Positions 1 through 10,664 of a stretch of 24,865 nucleotides of DNA are shown in pieces. The notes under the pieces are model-generated. The model was given only the letters and a program-made list of their open reading frames with translations. It was not told the origin of the DNA and did no database searches. Within the stretch, counting starts at the first letter, position 1. Each line of letters starts with the position of its first letter. Source of the stretch: Plakobranchus ocellatus (taxonomy: Eukaryota; Mollusca; Gastropoda; Plakobranchidae); the NCBI GenBank assembly GCA_019648995.1, contig BLXT01003725.1:636422-661286 (forward strand), given 5' to 3'. The position numbers and the translations under genes are program-made.

Positions 1-249
1 AACATTGTTTTACAGAGAACAAATTCCTTATGTGTGCCTCAGCTTACATTTAAAAAAAAAAATTTGGTAGTGACAGGAATAAAGGTATACAATTTTTCAT
101 CAAAATTTCTGGAGTTGTAAGTATGAGTTTAAGAGACAGCATACAATTGGCATCATGTTACAGGTAAGAGACCCTTATATTTTTTTTTTGCCCATTGGTG
201 TCATGTTGTGGAAAAATTCTTTTTCACTTTGAGATAATGAAAGCCTCAC

Positions 250-388
250 CCCAACCACCATTGAACTCCTCATGGCTGCTGGTGGAGCATTGTCCAGTGT
301 GTCATATGTAGATCCCTGAGCTGGAGGTGCACCTGTCCTGCTTGCAACAGCCCTGACAGGATCACTGAATCCTGATGCTTGGGCAGCC
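250..388 (-). CDS. CCDC66: Last visible exon, CCDC66-like gene (gene continues off the window)
   Basis: The acceptor TTTCCCTCCAG precedes 388 and the donor GTTGGG|GTGAGG follows 250. The exon encodes AAQASGFSDPVRAVASRTG, then APPAQGSTYDTLDNAPPAA, then MRSSMVVG in phase 0, about residues 623-669. MRSSMVVG may correspond to the FLRSMTALLDP segment that precedes the long C-terminal coiled coil in human CCDC66. That coiled coil and the stop codon should lie beyond position 1. The frame stays open past the donor for some 25 codons, but the protein-like quality drops at GTGAGG. Confidence 0.85.
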
Positions 389-1843
389 CTGGAGGGAAAG
401 GCAGAATACAAGAATAGTTTATAGGGGGAATTTATCATGAGGCAGAGCAAAAAAAAATTAAATATTACAATTATTAATGACATTACTAATCAGAAACATG
501 ACAAAAATCTTTCTTTACAAAAATTATCTTTCTCAATAGCTTTGAAAAGACAAACAAGCACACTTAACATGAAACTTGCAGGCTTCACTCAAGGTGCCAA
601 GTTTGATTTAATGCGCCTTATTAGAAAGTTAATATCAATGACAATTCTTTTTTCTTCAACAAAATGCGCGTCAACATTTCTTCGCTTGTAAAGGCCATAA
701 AGTAAGGCCTTGCCATGAGACAATTTCATCAACATAAGGGTGGAATTTAACTTGGGCCCTCAAATCCTAAAGCTTCAACTCTGGCTTGATGCTTTGAAGT
801 TCTGGATATCTACATTTATGTACTTCAAAAAATGAGTGATCTGAGATTCGTGACTTGTGCAAACTGGTGTAAAAATACATTTAGACTTAAAAAAAAGAAG
901 AAAAGCATTGAGGCAAAAGTTAATCCTTATTTTTGGTGAATAAAATACAAAAGAAGTACCACTCCACAGGAGTTCAAAAGAGATTTTTATGTTCAAAATA
1001 CAAAAAAAAAAAAATAATAAATCAAGCTGTGTCTTAGCAAGGAATCCTCTGAAAAACTGATGAAATGGAAAATCATTGACAACAAAGTAGATTAACTATT
1101 TTGGGTGATCTCTAACCCTGATATTTCTAGATTACCTATGACAATATTGTTTAAATGAAAGGAGTGCCAATAAATCTAAATTCTGGGTTTGTATTTTATT
1201 TACAGCTGCAACTATGAGCTAGCAAAGACAGTTTCATTTTTATATTCCCTGTCAAGACATCAGCTCTCAGTATATTGCAAAGAAATGCCAATGTTCATAC
1301 CTGGTGGCTTTAACTTAAACAAGAATAATACCTGTTTCAAACATCTCTGTAAGCTTCACAGCCGCATATTTTACTATAGAGCCAGTGGGTATCTCATAAT
1401 GCAACTACTTTACACATAAAACATCAGTAGCAACGTAACTATGAGCAGCAAGCTGATAAATTTCGTAACCTCTAAATACTCTCCTTTTTTAGGGGGGGAT
1501 GAAATATAAACTCAAGATACTGCAACCGGCGATGGCCAATAACTCATATATACATGATGGAATTCTTCACCCAGTTTGTGGCCTCCTTGATTTCAGGTTG
1601 TCATTCACATCCACTATAAACATATTTTTCAGAGTTGTAAATATGACAGTCTTGTAATTTTGAAAAATGTCCATCTGAAACATGATATGTAAGGCAATGT
1701 GAGTAAACTAGTCCCACATTTTACACTTTTTATCAAGGATCAAAAGACTTTAGTGCAAAAACATCCATTGCAGCTTTAATGGCATTTACCTGATTGCCTC
1801 ACATATTTAGAATGAAACCACATAATTAAAACCTAACACTTAC
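389..1843 (-). other. Intron between exons 1844-1976 and 250-388
   Basis: This 1.45 kb intron is AT-rich with a pyrimidine-rich 3' end before 388. I see no gene, element or clear repeat in it. The small plus-strand frames (437-691, 1189-1419) show no recognisable protein. Confidence 0.8.
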
Positions 1844-1976
1844 TGGGCATGTCTTGGAGAAATTTCCTTCAAGGTTTTATGATAGACAAATCTGTCTGCC
1901 CACTGATCCTGCAGACCTGCTCTGTCACGCTCTTTCTCCATCTGCTTCTTCAGGCGCTGCTCATCCCTCTGTTTAT
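1844..1976 (-). CDS. CCDC66: CCDC66 core exon (LDKQRDEQ...DQWADRF)
   Basis: The acceptor TTTCGTCGCAG precedes 1976 and a strong donor CCA|GTAAGTG follows 1844. The exon encodes DKQRDEQRLKKQMEKERDRA followed by GLQDQWADRFVYHKTLKE, about residues 579-622. The spacing ELDxQR-x4-R-x2-K/Q-x2-EK...DQWA-x2-F is the same as in the human protein as I remember it, where the block ends DQWAMHF. This is the strongest homology evidence in the window. CCDC66 acts at centriolar satellites, spindle and cilium, in complexes that include PCM1, CEP290 and CSPP1 (established for vertebrates). Confidence 0.92.
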
Positions 1977-2621
1977 CTGCGACGAAAAGATTAGGATGTT
2001 AAAAGGTATCTGAGCATATAATCCATTCACAACAAGGTGATCTTAAGCTTTCAGGCCTCCGTGCAGATCTCAAGTGTGCTTGCTTGTTACTGTACCATCA
2101 GCCCTCCCTCAGGAAATTAAAAAAACTTTAAATTTCACGCACTTAATTTCTTCAGAAGTTTTGAATAAACATAAGGAATGATGGCAGCTGAGAAAAACAT
2201 GTGAAAATTTCACAAAAGAAATGACAAAAACCTACTTTTTTCAATTCACTAGGAAAATTCTAACGGAACACATCCAGTACAATCAATTTTCCAGACCTGT
2301 CCTGAAGAGTTTTGTTTCAAAGATAAAAGCTTTCCAAAAAATATTTTGATTGACATGTCAATGTGTTTGCACAGAGGCACAGAGGCGCACAGATAGCCCG
2401 GATCTCGCCTAGAGCAATAGTGATTTATTTTTTTAATCCTTAAATAAAACATTTTTTGATTTTGCTAGAGAACATGGCAAATTTTAAAACATTGGTCATT
2501 TTAAGCTAGAGCTCTGGAAACCAATCTAGAAAATCCTTATGGCAAGCATGTATCTATTGAAGTGTTGTGAAACAGTTTGACAAATTGAGGCAAGATGCAC
2601 TTGAACAACTTTACAATGAAA

Positions 2622-2785
2622 CAGGCATGGGAATTGCTTATGTGAAAAAACACTGAAACCTGGCCAGGGTCCAGGGGCCGCTAAGGCCCCCCAGACATTT
2701 TTTCCACTCATCGGTTAAAATTTTTGCACAGAATTTGTTTTGCTTTCCATGAGAACCCTCGTTTCTGCGGACATTCCCATGCCTG
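2622..2785. repeat. 13-bp perfect inverted repeat around a GC-rich hairpin
   Basis: CAGGCATGGGAAT (2622-2634) is the exact complement of ATTCCCATGCCTG (2773-2785). Between them a GC-rich imperfect hairpin, GTCCAGGGGCC-GCTAA-GGCCCCCCAGAC (2669-2696), stands out in AT-rich intron. It may be a small, decayed foldback or MITE; no target duplication is evident. Confidence 0.5.
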
Positions 2786-3008
2786 ATAAAAGCCCTTAAC
2801 TACAAAAATAAATATTTTATTTCTCAAAGTCAAGAAATTTTATAGTCATGACTTTATGTTAATGAGGCCAACTTATTTCATCTCTTTTTTTAATGGATTT
2901 TTATTCATATTCAGATTTGTTGTAGATCTGTTGCTTAACTTATTTAGTAAGACTGCTAAACACAATATATCTGAGCTTTTTTCAAGTCTTCCTTTTTTAT
3001 TTTTTTTT

Positions 3009-3214
3009 CTAGGTTCACAAATTTATATTTAGCAAAGATGATACAAAGAAACTAGGTTCACAAATTTATTTTTAGCAAAGATGATACAAAGAAACTAGGT
3101 TCAAAAATGTATTTTTAGCAAAGATGATACAAAGAGACTAGGTTCAAAAATTTATTTTTAGCAAAGATGATACAGAGAAACTAAATCCACAAATTTAAAG
3201 ATGATACAGAGAGA
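3009..3214. repeat. 43-bp minisatellite, four full units plus a degenerate fifth
   Basis: Units start at 3009, 3052, 3095 and 3138, each 43 bases and beginning CTAGGTTCA; a shortened fifth starts at 3181 (CTAAATCCA). Each unit carries AGCAAAGATGATACA(A/G)AGA. Units differ by only a few substitutions, while the fifth has a deletion of about 10 bases, the usual edge-decay pattern. It lies in the intron between exons 3414 and 1976. Confidence 0.93.
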
Positions 3215-3413
3215 CTTTTAAGCCAGTCAAACATCTCTAGTCTATAAAATGCTACTTGCATCTGGTTTTAAGAAATTTTATTGCAAATAATCAAAATATT
3301 TTCTTTGCTCTCCATTGAGATATATATTTCATTGAAACATATATATATATCAAATTTAGTGTTTGACACATCAAAAAGTCATAGCATTCAATTATTTTAT
3401 TATTTGCACTCAC

Positions 3414-3477
3414 CAAGTTCTGCTAACCACTTCCTTCGTTCAATTTCTTTCTTGCTTAAATTAGCTTCCATATTGTC
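3414..3477 (-). CDS. CCDC66: Short exon starting the CCDC66 core block
   Basis: The 64-base exon has an acceptor TTATCAAGAACCAG before 3477 and a donor ACTTG|GTGAGT after 3414. It encodes DNMEANLSKKEIERRKWLAEL plus the first base of D. With the next exon it makes RRKWLAELDKQRDEQ, closely matching the conserved (R/K)(K/Q)QWLKELD(R/K)QREE block of CCDC66 (the Pfam CCDC66 family). In vertebrates this block opens the central coiled-coil region implicated in microtubule and centrosome association. The frame is fixed by the phases on both sides. Confidence 0.88.
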
Positions 3478-3574
3478 CTGGTTCTTGATAATGAGAAAAA
3501 CAATTCATTATTTTTTTCCTCCACAAAAAAATCAAAACTTTAAAATTATATAAATCACAACTTCCTATTAAATG

Positions 3575-3619
<45 letters not shown>

Positions 3620-6596
3620 CTTTTAAGAAAAATTATGGATATCACACTAAAATTAAATATATGCTAATTAAAACAAAATTTACTAATTTGATTTTGAAAG
3701 TCTTAGAAAACAAAATTAAGTTTAAAATCCTTTAAAATTCTAGAGCAAAAATATAGTAAATGTTTTACATTTTAGAAAGACAAAATTTAAAGGCTGAAAA
3801 AAAATGTCGCCTAGTTTTACTTAAAACGCTTTAAAAATTAATGTTGTGAAATATGTTGTATCATATAATATGTAAGAAATGATTAGACTTTAAACAAAAA
3901 AGCAAGTCATCACATTACATAAAACTATAATATTTTGAATGGAGTTTAAAAAATAATAAATGTTCACAAATCCACCACACTCACTATTTCTTCTGTTCTA
4001 GCTATTTCATGAACACAGTGCTATTGCAGTGTAGAAAACATGGAAATACATTTCAAAACATATTTCATTTAAAAGAGAGTGATTTTATCCACAAAATCAA
4101 ATTACAAAGATGTGATTTTTGTTTTCTTACAAACTTCCACGAATCTTTTGCCTCACCTTTTCTTTTTTGGATTAGGATTAAAATGAGTACAGTATATTAT
4201 GAAGCACGTCCTATTTGCTGCTGTTTGAGCAACAACAATTAAATGTGGTGCCCTTGTAACTACGATGTGTCAGTACGATCCTGTTAGCCAAAGACACATT
4301 AGATATCGAACCTTCCCGTTTTGAATTATGAAGCTATTACTTTACCCCTTGACACATTAGGTCCAGTTTTGACAAAAATTCGTAAATTAACAAAACAAAT
4401 CAAGACATATAACTTTTGATTATAAATTACATACAAAAACAGCTGTGATTAATTCTTATAAATTTTTATCTCCCATTTCCCAAGTTTTAATCACACATTG
4501 CATGAGGAAAAATGCTCTCTCTCTTACATAAGAAAAGCAGTTAGGCATAAAATGTCATGTCTTCAATAGTTTCTAAACTTGGTCTGGTTCTATGGCCAAA
4601 TGATGTAAGGCTAAAAAAACAAAGCTGTCTTTGACTGTTGAATTATTTTATAAAAAAACGAACTTTCTTTGGCTTTTAAATTGGAAAAAAAAAATCTTTG
4701 ACTCTTAAATAAACATAAAAAAGGTGTCTGATTGTCAGATTAAAAAAACAAGGCTTTACTAAATCACACACTCACATAAATACAAGTGTGAAATAAAAAA
4801 TAAAAAAAAAAGATTGGATTTGAAGGATTTGAAATGCAACTTCAAATTTAAGTTCTATAAATTTTAGATGTGAAACTTTGCCTTTTTTCAACAATCAGCT
4901 GACAATGCCATTGCAAATGCCCAAAAAATAAACAAACATATAAACAGACTAAAGTATTAACTATCAACAACAGTTTTTAAACTGTACAGAAAACCACCAG
5001 ATCAATTAAAAACAGATAATATTATATTTATTTCCTTTCTCACATGAGTTTTGACTTTAAAGAGAAGTATTTTAACAACAGAAATCCTACAGGGAAAACA
5101 GTTGAACATATTTATGGATTTACTATATTCTTGGGTAACATGTTACAGGCAGTGGGAAACACTGTCATCATAAGTCTGCTGAGTCAGAGAGAAACTAATG
5201 ACAGCAATCATTACAGCCTTCAATCTATTCTGATTTTGAAAAATATGTTTTTAATGAAATCCAATAAACACTAATTTTTTTGAGAGACACCCTTCAGAGA
5301 ATTATTTCATTGTTCTTCTAAAAATCTGGAGGTTTTAGATTTCTAATCTTTTTTGGTCTAATTTAGTAAAAACTTTTGATAGTAAAAGCAATTGACATTA
5401 TTCTTTGCTCATAAAAGTATTTTAATTCAAAATGTTCTACCACTTGATGTAGCTTGAAACAAAAGTAAAAAAAGCAGAAAGAGAGCACATTTTTGATACT
5501 CACAGGGAATTATTTAAACACCAACAGACAGTTTACTGTAACTACCATTACTGCAAGGGCCTTTTACACCAAAATAGATCATATTGTATACTGTGCAAAT
5601 TATAAATTAGCTGCATAAATAAAAAGCACGTACACAAACTCCATTTTCAATGCTTTGATTAAAGAAAATGGTTGTGATAATATTTTCAGTTAACAAAAAT
5701 GAATATCTAAAAAGGCATCTAAAAGGTTAGCAGAGTTTCTCCAAGGCCCTACTTTATCTACATATAGATCAAATGTAAGTCAAGCCTTGGCCTAGAATAT
5801 AGATTATCCATATCTTTATCTGGAAGTGAAATACAGCAGTGGGTTAGTTTACTTTTATTTTAGAAAAATGCTGTTAGTGCACTATCTGTAGAAAGCTAAT
5901 AATTTTAAATACCACACAGCAAAGCAATCAGAAAACGAATTCAAACAGTCTAAGACAAAAAGTTAGAAGTATGCAGAGTTTTTGTTACAGAAAAGATGCT
6001 CATGAGTAAGTCAATGAAAAGGAAAAAAAGTTGACTCAGACTGATGGAGTATGCTCAAGAGCACATTCTTTAATGATATAGTAAACGTACTGTTGTCATT
6101 GAAACATTTCATAAAGCATGCGTAAAAAAAAACTGGTAAATCTCTTTTATAAACTTAAAAAAACTCTAAACTTGTGATTTTGCAAAGAAAAAAAGTTTTT
6201 GTTTCAATTTAGGATTTTTTTTGGGGGGGGTATTTGAAACAAATTATTTTTTTTACTTTCAACACTCTTAAAAAAACCAATGAAGGTTGTTTTTTTTCTT
6301 GTCTTTTAACATGACGTTTTTTAAAATTTAAAAAAAAAATGCATAAAATCTTCACCGCTGAAAAAGATGCCAAGGCATTCTTTTAACATAAAAAACCTAC
6401 ATGCCACATGTGTGACTATGGCATGAGAGACTACTAAACTGGTTTCAAGCCAAATGTGTATCATGACTGAAAAAAAAGGGAAAAAGAGTAACTAGCACCA
6501 CTGATATTTCTTCTCTTTCAAAAGTTGTAACATGTGTTGTGTTCTTGGCAAGCTCCACTACAGAGGCAGAGATATAAGAGGCCAATAGAGACACAC
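3478..6596 (-). other. Intron between exons 6597-7133 and 3414-3477
   Basis: A 3.1 kb, very AT-rich intron with a 37-base poly(A) run at 3579. I checked for additional in-phase exons and found none convincing. A donor-like AAAAG|GTGAGG on the minus strand near 4157 has no acceptor and coding frame to go with it. Confidence 0.7.
3579..3615. repeat. Poly(A) run, 37 A
   Basis: An uninterrupted A run, about 100 bases upstream (in gene direction) of the exon at 3477. On the minus strand it is poly(T), too far from the acceptor to be its pyrimidine tract. It could be a retroposon tail, but no body is recognisable beside it. Confidence 0.95.
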
Positions 6597-7133
6597 AGGG
6601 GAACCAACCGGGCCTGGTGCAGGAGCAGCAGCTCTAGAGTTGGCTTGACCAGCTTGCACCACAGTCTCTGTCAGCTTGCTTTTTGTAGCCTCCTTAGCTT
6701 TACTAGCTGCGGCAGGATGATCATCAGACCTGTCAATAAGCTCAGACGATTTCTGGCCAGCATTTTTATCTCTCTCCGCAGCCCTTTCTCTGTTTGTCTC
6801 AGCTTTTGTATTCTGGTCTCTTTCATTACCAGATTTTTTTATATCCCCCTTTGACCCGTCCTTATTTTTTTTCCTATTTATAATCACAATTTGTACCTTA
6901 CTCTCCCCTTCTCCGTCTTCTTGCTGAGTCATTTCTTTCCTGCTTTTCTCCACCTTGCTTCTTCCCTGCTCTATCTTTTTGCCTGCCTGATTGTCTTGCC
7001 TCCCAACCTTTTTCCCCTCCTGAGCAACACTGTCCTTCTGTTTTTCCTTCAATTTCTCCTCCTCTTTCTTTTGCTTTTGTTCTGCAGCTCTGATCTCTTG
7101 TTGAAGCTGAAGGATTTCATTGGCTAATTCCTC
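6597..7133 (-). CDS. CCDC66: Large coiled-coil and Lys/Glu-rich exon, CCDC66-like gene
   Basis: This is the largest exon, 179 codons, about residues 379-557. The acceptor TTTGTCAACACCAG precedes 7133. It starts EELANEILQLQQEIRAAEQK, a clear heptad-like coiled coil, then becomes a long Lys/Glu/Gln/Asn-rich disordered tract ending in an Ala-rich part (NSRAAAPAPGPVGSP). The donor is uncertain: CCCT|GTGTGT after 6597 and CCCG|GTTGGT after 6609 are both phase 0 and both fit the next exon. The charged tract looks like a lineage-specific expansion; I recall nothing of this length at that place in the vertebrate protein. Confidence 0.85.
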
Positions 7134-8329
7134 CTGGTGTTGACAAAAGAAGATGCAAAGATAAAGCAAAGAAAGAGAGAATAATTATTCATACATTTTT
7201 TTTCTTCAAAACAAGTAGTCACCAGTTTCTTTGACCATTTACCCTCTAGCAAAAGCTTGGTGTGAAAAGTTTTAAATATACAAGGCACAGAAGTTAGTAA
7301 GCGTTTTTTTTTTAATATTTTTTTTCATTTTATTTTACATCATAAGCTTTTGTGTCAAGCTGGGAATATCTGTAAATAATGATGTGTTTTGGCCAGGAGA
7401 TATCAGAGCTTCATTATAGGTGGGCTATATTTTAAAGGATGCTTTCATTTAGCTTGTGTAGAAGTCAAAATATAAGAGATGAAAGGTGATAACAATCATG
7501 GGCTTTGCATATAAAAATGTCAATGTTTCACAGCCCGTGGCTCGTTTTTGTGATATTTTGACTGAATCCTGATTCTGTCTGACTTGTTTAAATTGCCTGC
7601 ACTACCCCAGTTGAAAATGTCACCAAGAAAGCACAAAGAAAGTCAAGGCAAGTCAAAGCAAATAGCTATTTTTACTGGGTCAAAATACAAGGTGCAAATC
7701 AATCCTATGAAAAAAAAAGGAAAGAAAGAAAGGGGCAAGGGCAAAGTTGTCTGTTTTCCTTTCCCTGGAAAGGAAAAAAGACAATTTAAATAATGAGATA
7801 AACAGTAAAGGCTGGAACATATTGCATGTAATTTAAGCAAGGCATTGTGAAAACATATTATCATTTTAACACACTCAGGACATATCTCGCAACAGGTGCA
7901 AGAAGTAAGCGTTAGTGACAGGGGACGTATCTTGTACCCCTTGCAAGACCAACTTTAAACATCTGTAACTAGTTTATTTCTCAACCTATGACATATGACA
8001 TATTTAACACTCCCACATATGGCCACAAAACTGACTTCTTCATTCCCCTTCCCCCCCCCCAAAGGTGCGTTTGGTACTTATCACCAGACCTCTTGACCCA
8101 CTTGTAACAAGTTGTTTGCGCTCATATTGGATGTAAGATTAATGAGTCACTATATCAAAATGGTGAACCGTTAACATTTTTTAAAGTTTTGCTGTAGATC
8201 ATAGACCAGAGGCAGAATATGATGATAAAGACAGTAAACATGAATATGTTTTACCTTTCATGAATATATTTTACCTACTTGACAAAGCAAAAGTGGAAAT
8301 ACACTGTATAGATCTACACAGTTACCAGT

Positions 8330-8347
8330 TCTAGATCTAGATCTAGA
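8330..8347. repeat. Short TCTAGA/TAGATC tract
   Basis: TCTAGATCTAGATCTAGA is self-complementary and of the same repeat family as the larger clusters near 23200-23660. It is intronic. Confidence 0.85.
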
Positions 8348-8667
8348 CCCACTATCATACACCTCAGCAGCTCCTAGTCCTACATTCAGTATTCTAAACC
8401 TAAATTGCTAACCAGTAGCAATAAATCTGTATAAAAAAAACTAGATGTATTGCCCCACATGCAGATATAGATCCAGATGAATATTCCTTAGACTTCTGCT
8501 GAAGCTAATTGAAAAGCAGTATCTTTGAAAGACTAAACACTGCTCTCATTTGGCTACAGCAGAATTAGCTGTAGAATCTGCTGAAGACAATCATGATTTG
8601 AATGTAGAGAATATCACTCAATTTGAAATTTTTTACACCTAACAAAAATTGAAATAAATTTATAAAT

Positions 8668-8689
8668 AAAAAAAAAAAAAAAAAAAAAA
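8668..8689. repeat. Poly(A) run, 22 A
   Basis: An uninterrupted A run inside the 9882-7134 intron, followed by TGGCGATG. It is a possible retroposon tail, but the preceding sequence matches no element I know. Confidence 0.9.
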
Positions 8690-9882
8690 TGGCGATGTTT
8701 GAGGGTATTCTCTATATGTCATATGTGAATTTTTTTTATATTTTTTATTAATTTTTTAGATCTATAAGCCTTTATATGCATCTAAATTAGTTACAAAACT
8801 GTTCTGCCCAGAGATAAAATTTTTCAACATTATGGCTTTTTTTTTCCAAAGCTAGTAACTCCTGTTAAAAATAAAATACATTAAAACTGTAGAGTTAGAA
8901 AGAGCAAACCTTGAATTCGTTGCAGTGTAAGTATCATACAAATAGAACTGCAAATAAAAAAAAAAATTAAGACCATATGAAAATCACTAGAAACTTCTAG
9001 ATACAGTTTTGCTGCCAAAAATATGGGGAGTCCTCAGCGAATTAAAAATGAAAGTGGTTTAGTTAGAAAGAAGAAGCCAGCATTTTTTTGAATATGACTT
9101 TTCCCAAGACAATATACTTTTTTTTATCTGCAACTGACAAATTTTAGTGGTTTTAAAATCTGATCCAGTTTGATGACAAATTAAATCACTATACATGTAA
9201 GTATTCCTTTCGTTTTGTTTTTCTATTTTTCTTTCTTTCTTTTGTTCTTGCCAAGAGCCAGGGGTAAAACAGAGACAAGTAATTAATTTAAGCATTCATT
9301 TTTGAGGACCCTACTGGACAGAATACCTGTGTTAACACCATTGCATCTAAGCAAACCCTCATGCTGTTATTTATACAATGACAGAAGAGAGAAAAATGCA
9401 CAGACAGCTTATCAGTGAGATAATACACAGATAGCGCATTCCCTTGTTGCCAATCACCAGGCTAAGAATAGAAATGTGTGCTTTACCAAGAATGTCTCCC
9501 ACAAAGATGGTTTCTTGTCTTCTTTCTTTTGAAAGTAAAAATATCGGAATGCCTAAATAAAGTATAAAATATTAATTTTGTGTTAGATACTGTTGTAAAC
9601 ATATCATAAATGTGCTAACATTATTTTCTTCAAATTCAGACAAGACTACTAGGCTTAAAATTTCTTATTTTTCGTTACATGCCCAAAATATGAAGCATTA
9701 CACATTGCTTTCATTTTTTTTTTTAATATATTTGACAGTAGGTGACATTTCAAATGTGAAGCATAAGAATGATACTGAAGTAGTGCAAAAATCTGAATTG
9801 TTGTCTTGCATTTCATTTTTCATTTTAAAACAATTTTTCAGCCCATATGGATTTGGCAGGATTCTCAATCTTTCTCCCTCAC

Positions 9883-10067
9883 CTTTTTCCTTTCATTAGA
9901 GGATTTCACATCTGTCTTATGATTATGTACAGGTCTTTCACGTCCCTTGTCATTCTTAGTGATCCAGTCCTCATGCTCATGCTCAGCCTTAGCTTCTTCA
10001 GCTTGCTTTTGTGCAGGTGCACCTGCTCCTGGTCGACCCCATGGGTTGTAGTCTTCTGCTACTTCCG
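9883..10067 (-). CDS. CCDC66: Exon with YNPWGRPGAGAP motif, CCDC66-like gene
   Basis: The acceptor TTGCAACTCTCAG precedes 10067 and the donor AAAAAG|GTGAGG follows 9883. It encodes AEVAEDYNPWGRPGAGAP at about residues 317-334, then a charged, His-rich tail (AEHEHEDW...NHKTDVKSSNERKK), and ends in phase 0. The NPWG-x-x-G-x-GAP motif after a basic helix recalls NPWGKGGGGAP in CSPP1, a microtubule/ciliary protein that works with CCDC66. The motif might be shared by both families or could argue for CSPP1; the downstream DQWA block favours CCDC66. Confidence 0.87.
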
Positions 10068-10422
10068 CTGAGAGTTGCAAAATTAGTATGTTATAAAAGC
10101 ATTATCAACTTGAACACACTGAATCAGATATGTTTTTACCAATATCACTTTCCAATATATGAGGGTGACTCCCCTTGGCAATAACCCCTCAAAAATTATA
10201 ATCTGAGTTCACTAAAACTGGAACAGAAACAACATATTCTCAAAGTAACAGTTACCACAAATGTACCCTATTTTGAACAAATTCAAGATGTGGGCGTGTT
10301 TTTTTTAAATTTTATTTTAAACCTCCTCAACTTCTTTTTATATTGGAGCAGCCCATGTGGTATGTGCGATACTTTTAAATATAAATGGGATCAGCACAAG
10401 AGAGTGGCTCTATTTATCTCAC
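10068..10422 (-). other. Short intron between exons 10423-10664 and 9883-10067
   Basis: A 355-base intron, the shortest in the gene here. It holds only AT-rich sequence. Confidence 0.85.
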
Positions 10423-10664
10423 CCCTCTCCCTTGCCCACTGCAGCCTCTTTCTCTCTCCTACAGTGAGGTGTTTCCAAGGCACTACATCTGGCACATGGC
10501 CCACTCCTGCCTCTTTCTTGGCATCTTCCCAGGACAACCTTGTCACAGATGTCCTGGAAGCCGTTTCTGGTTTGAAAAGAGTGGGTTCTGGACCTCCTGA
10601 TGAACTTTGTGGTTTTGGAACGGCGCTGCTAGCACGCTGGCTGCCTCTGCTTCTCTGATTAGAC
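10423..10664 (-). CDS. CCDC66: Exon with GERKRLQWARERAE helix start, CCDC66-like gene
   Basis: The acceptor TTTTTTCCTTAG precedes 10664 and the donor GAGAGGG|GTGAGA follows 10423. The exon begins SNQRSRGSQRASSA, a basic Ser/Arg/Pro-rich disordered stretch, and ends VPWKHLTVGERKRLQWARER. The GE(R/K)ER-x-W/L pattern followed by a long charged helix resembles the 'GERERE' segments of CCDC66 proteins. It joins in phase 1 to the next exon as RER-A-EVAEDYNPWG. Codon content is normal, and there are no stops in 80 codons. Confidence 0.87.

Larger units (their letters stand above)
1977..3413 (-). other. Intron between exons 3414-3477 and 1844-1976
   Basis: It contains the 43-bp minisatellite at 3009-3214 and the inverted repeat with GC hairpin at 2622-2785. 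The remainder is AT-rich without recognisable content. Confidence 0.8.
7134..9882 (-). other. Intron between exons 9883-10067 and 6597-7133
   Basis: A 2.75 kb AT-rich intron holding a TCTAGA tract at 8330, a 22-base A run at 8668 and a purine-rich patch around 7620-7790. No gene or bounded element is seen. Confidence 0.75.

Noticed and set aside
3009..3214. CRISPR-like periodic repeat
   Set aside because: Units are contiguous with no unique spacers, and the context is a eukaryotic intron; it is a minisatellite.
3579..3615. Poly(A) tail of a processed pseudogene or LINE/SINE
   Set aside because: The sequence on either side shows no reverse transcriptase, tRNA-like promoter boxes or gene-like body, so only the A run is annotated.
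4140..4175. Donor-like AAAAG|GTGAGG on the minus strand suggesting an extra exon
   Set aside because: No matching acceptor or open in-phase coding stretch lies upstream, and exons 6597 and 3477 already join in phase 0.
6891..7127. Plus-strand open frame rich in Leu/Phe, looking like membrane segments
   Set aside because: It is the complement of the Lys/Glu-rich CCDC66 exon; Lys/Glu codons read backwards give Phe/Leu.
9883..10664. CSPP1 as the identity of the gene
   Set aside because: NPWG-x-x-G-x-GAP is CSPP1-like, but the LTQEQLAALL helix and the LDKQRDEQ...DQWA..F block match CCDC66 in order and spacing.
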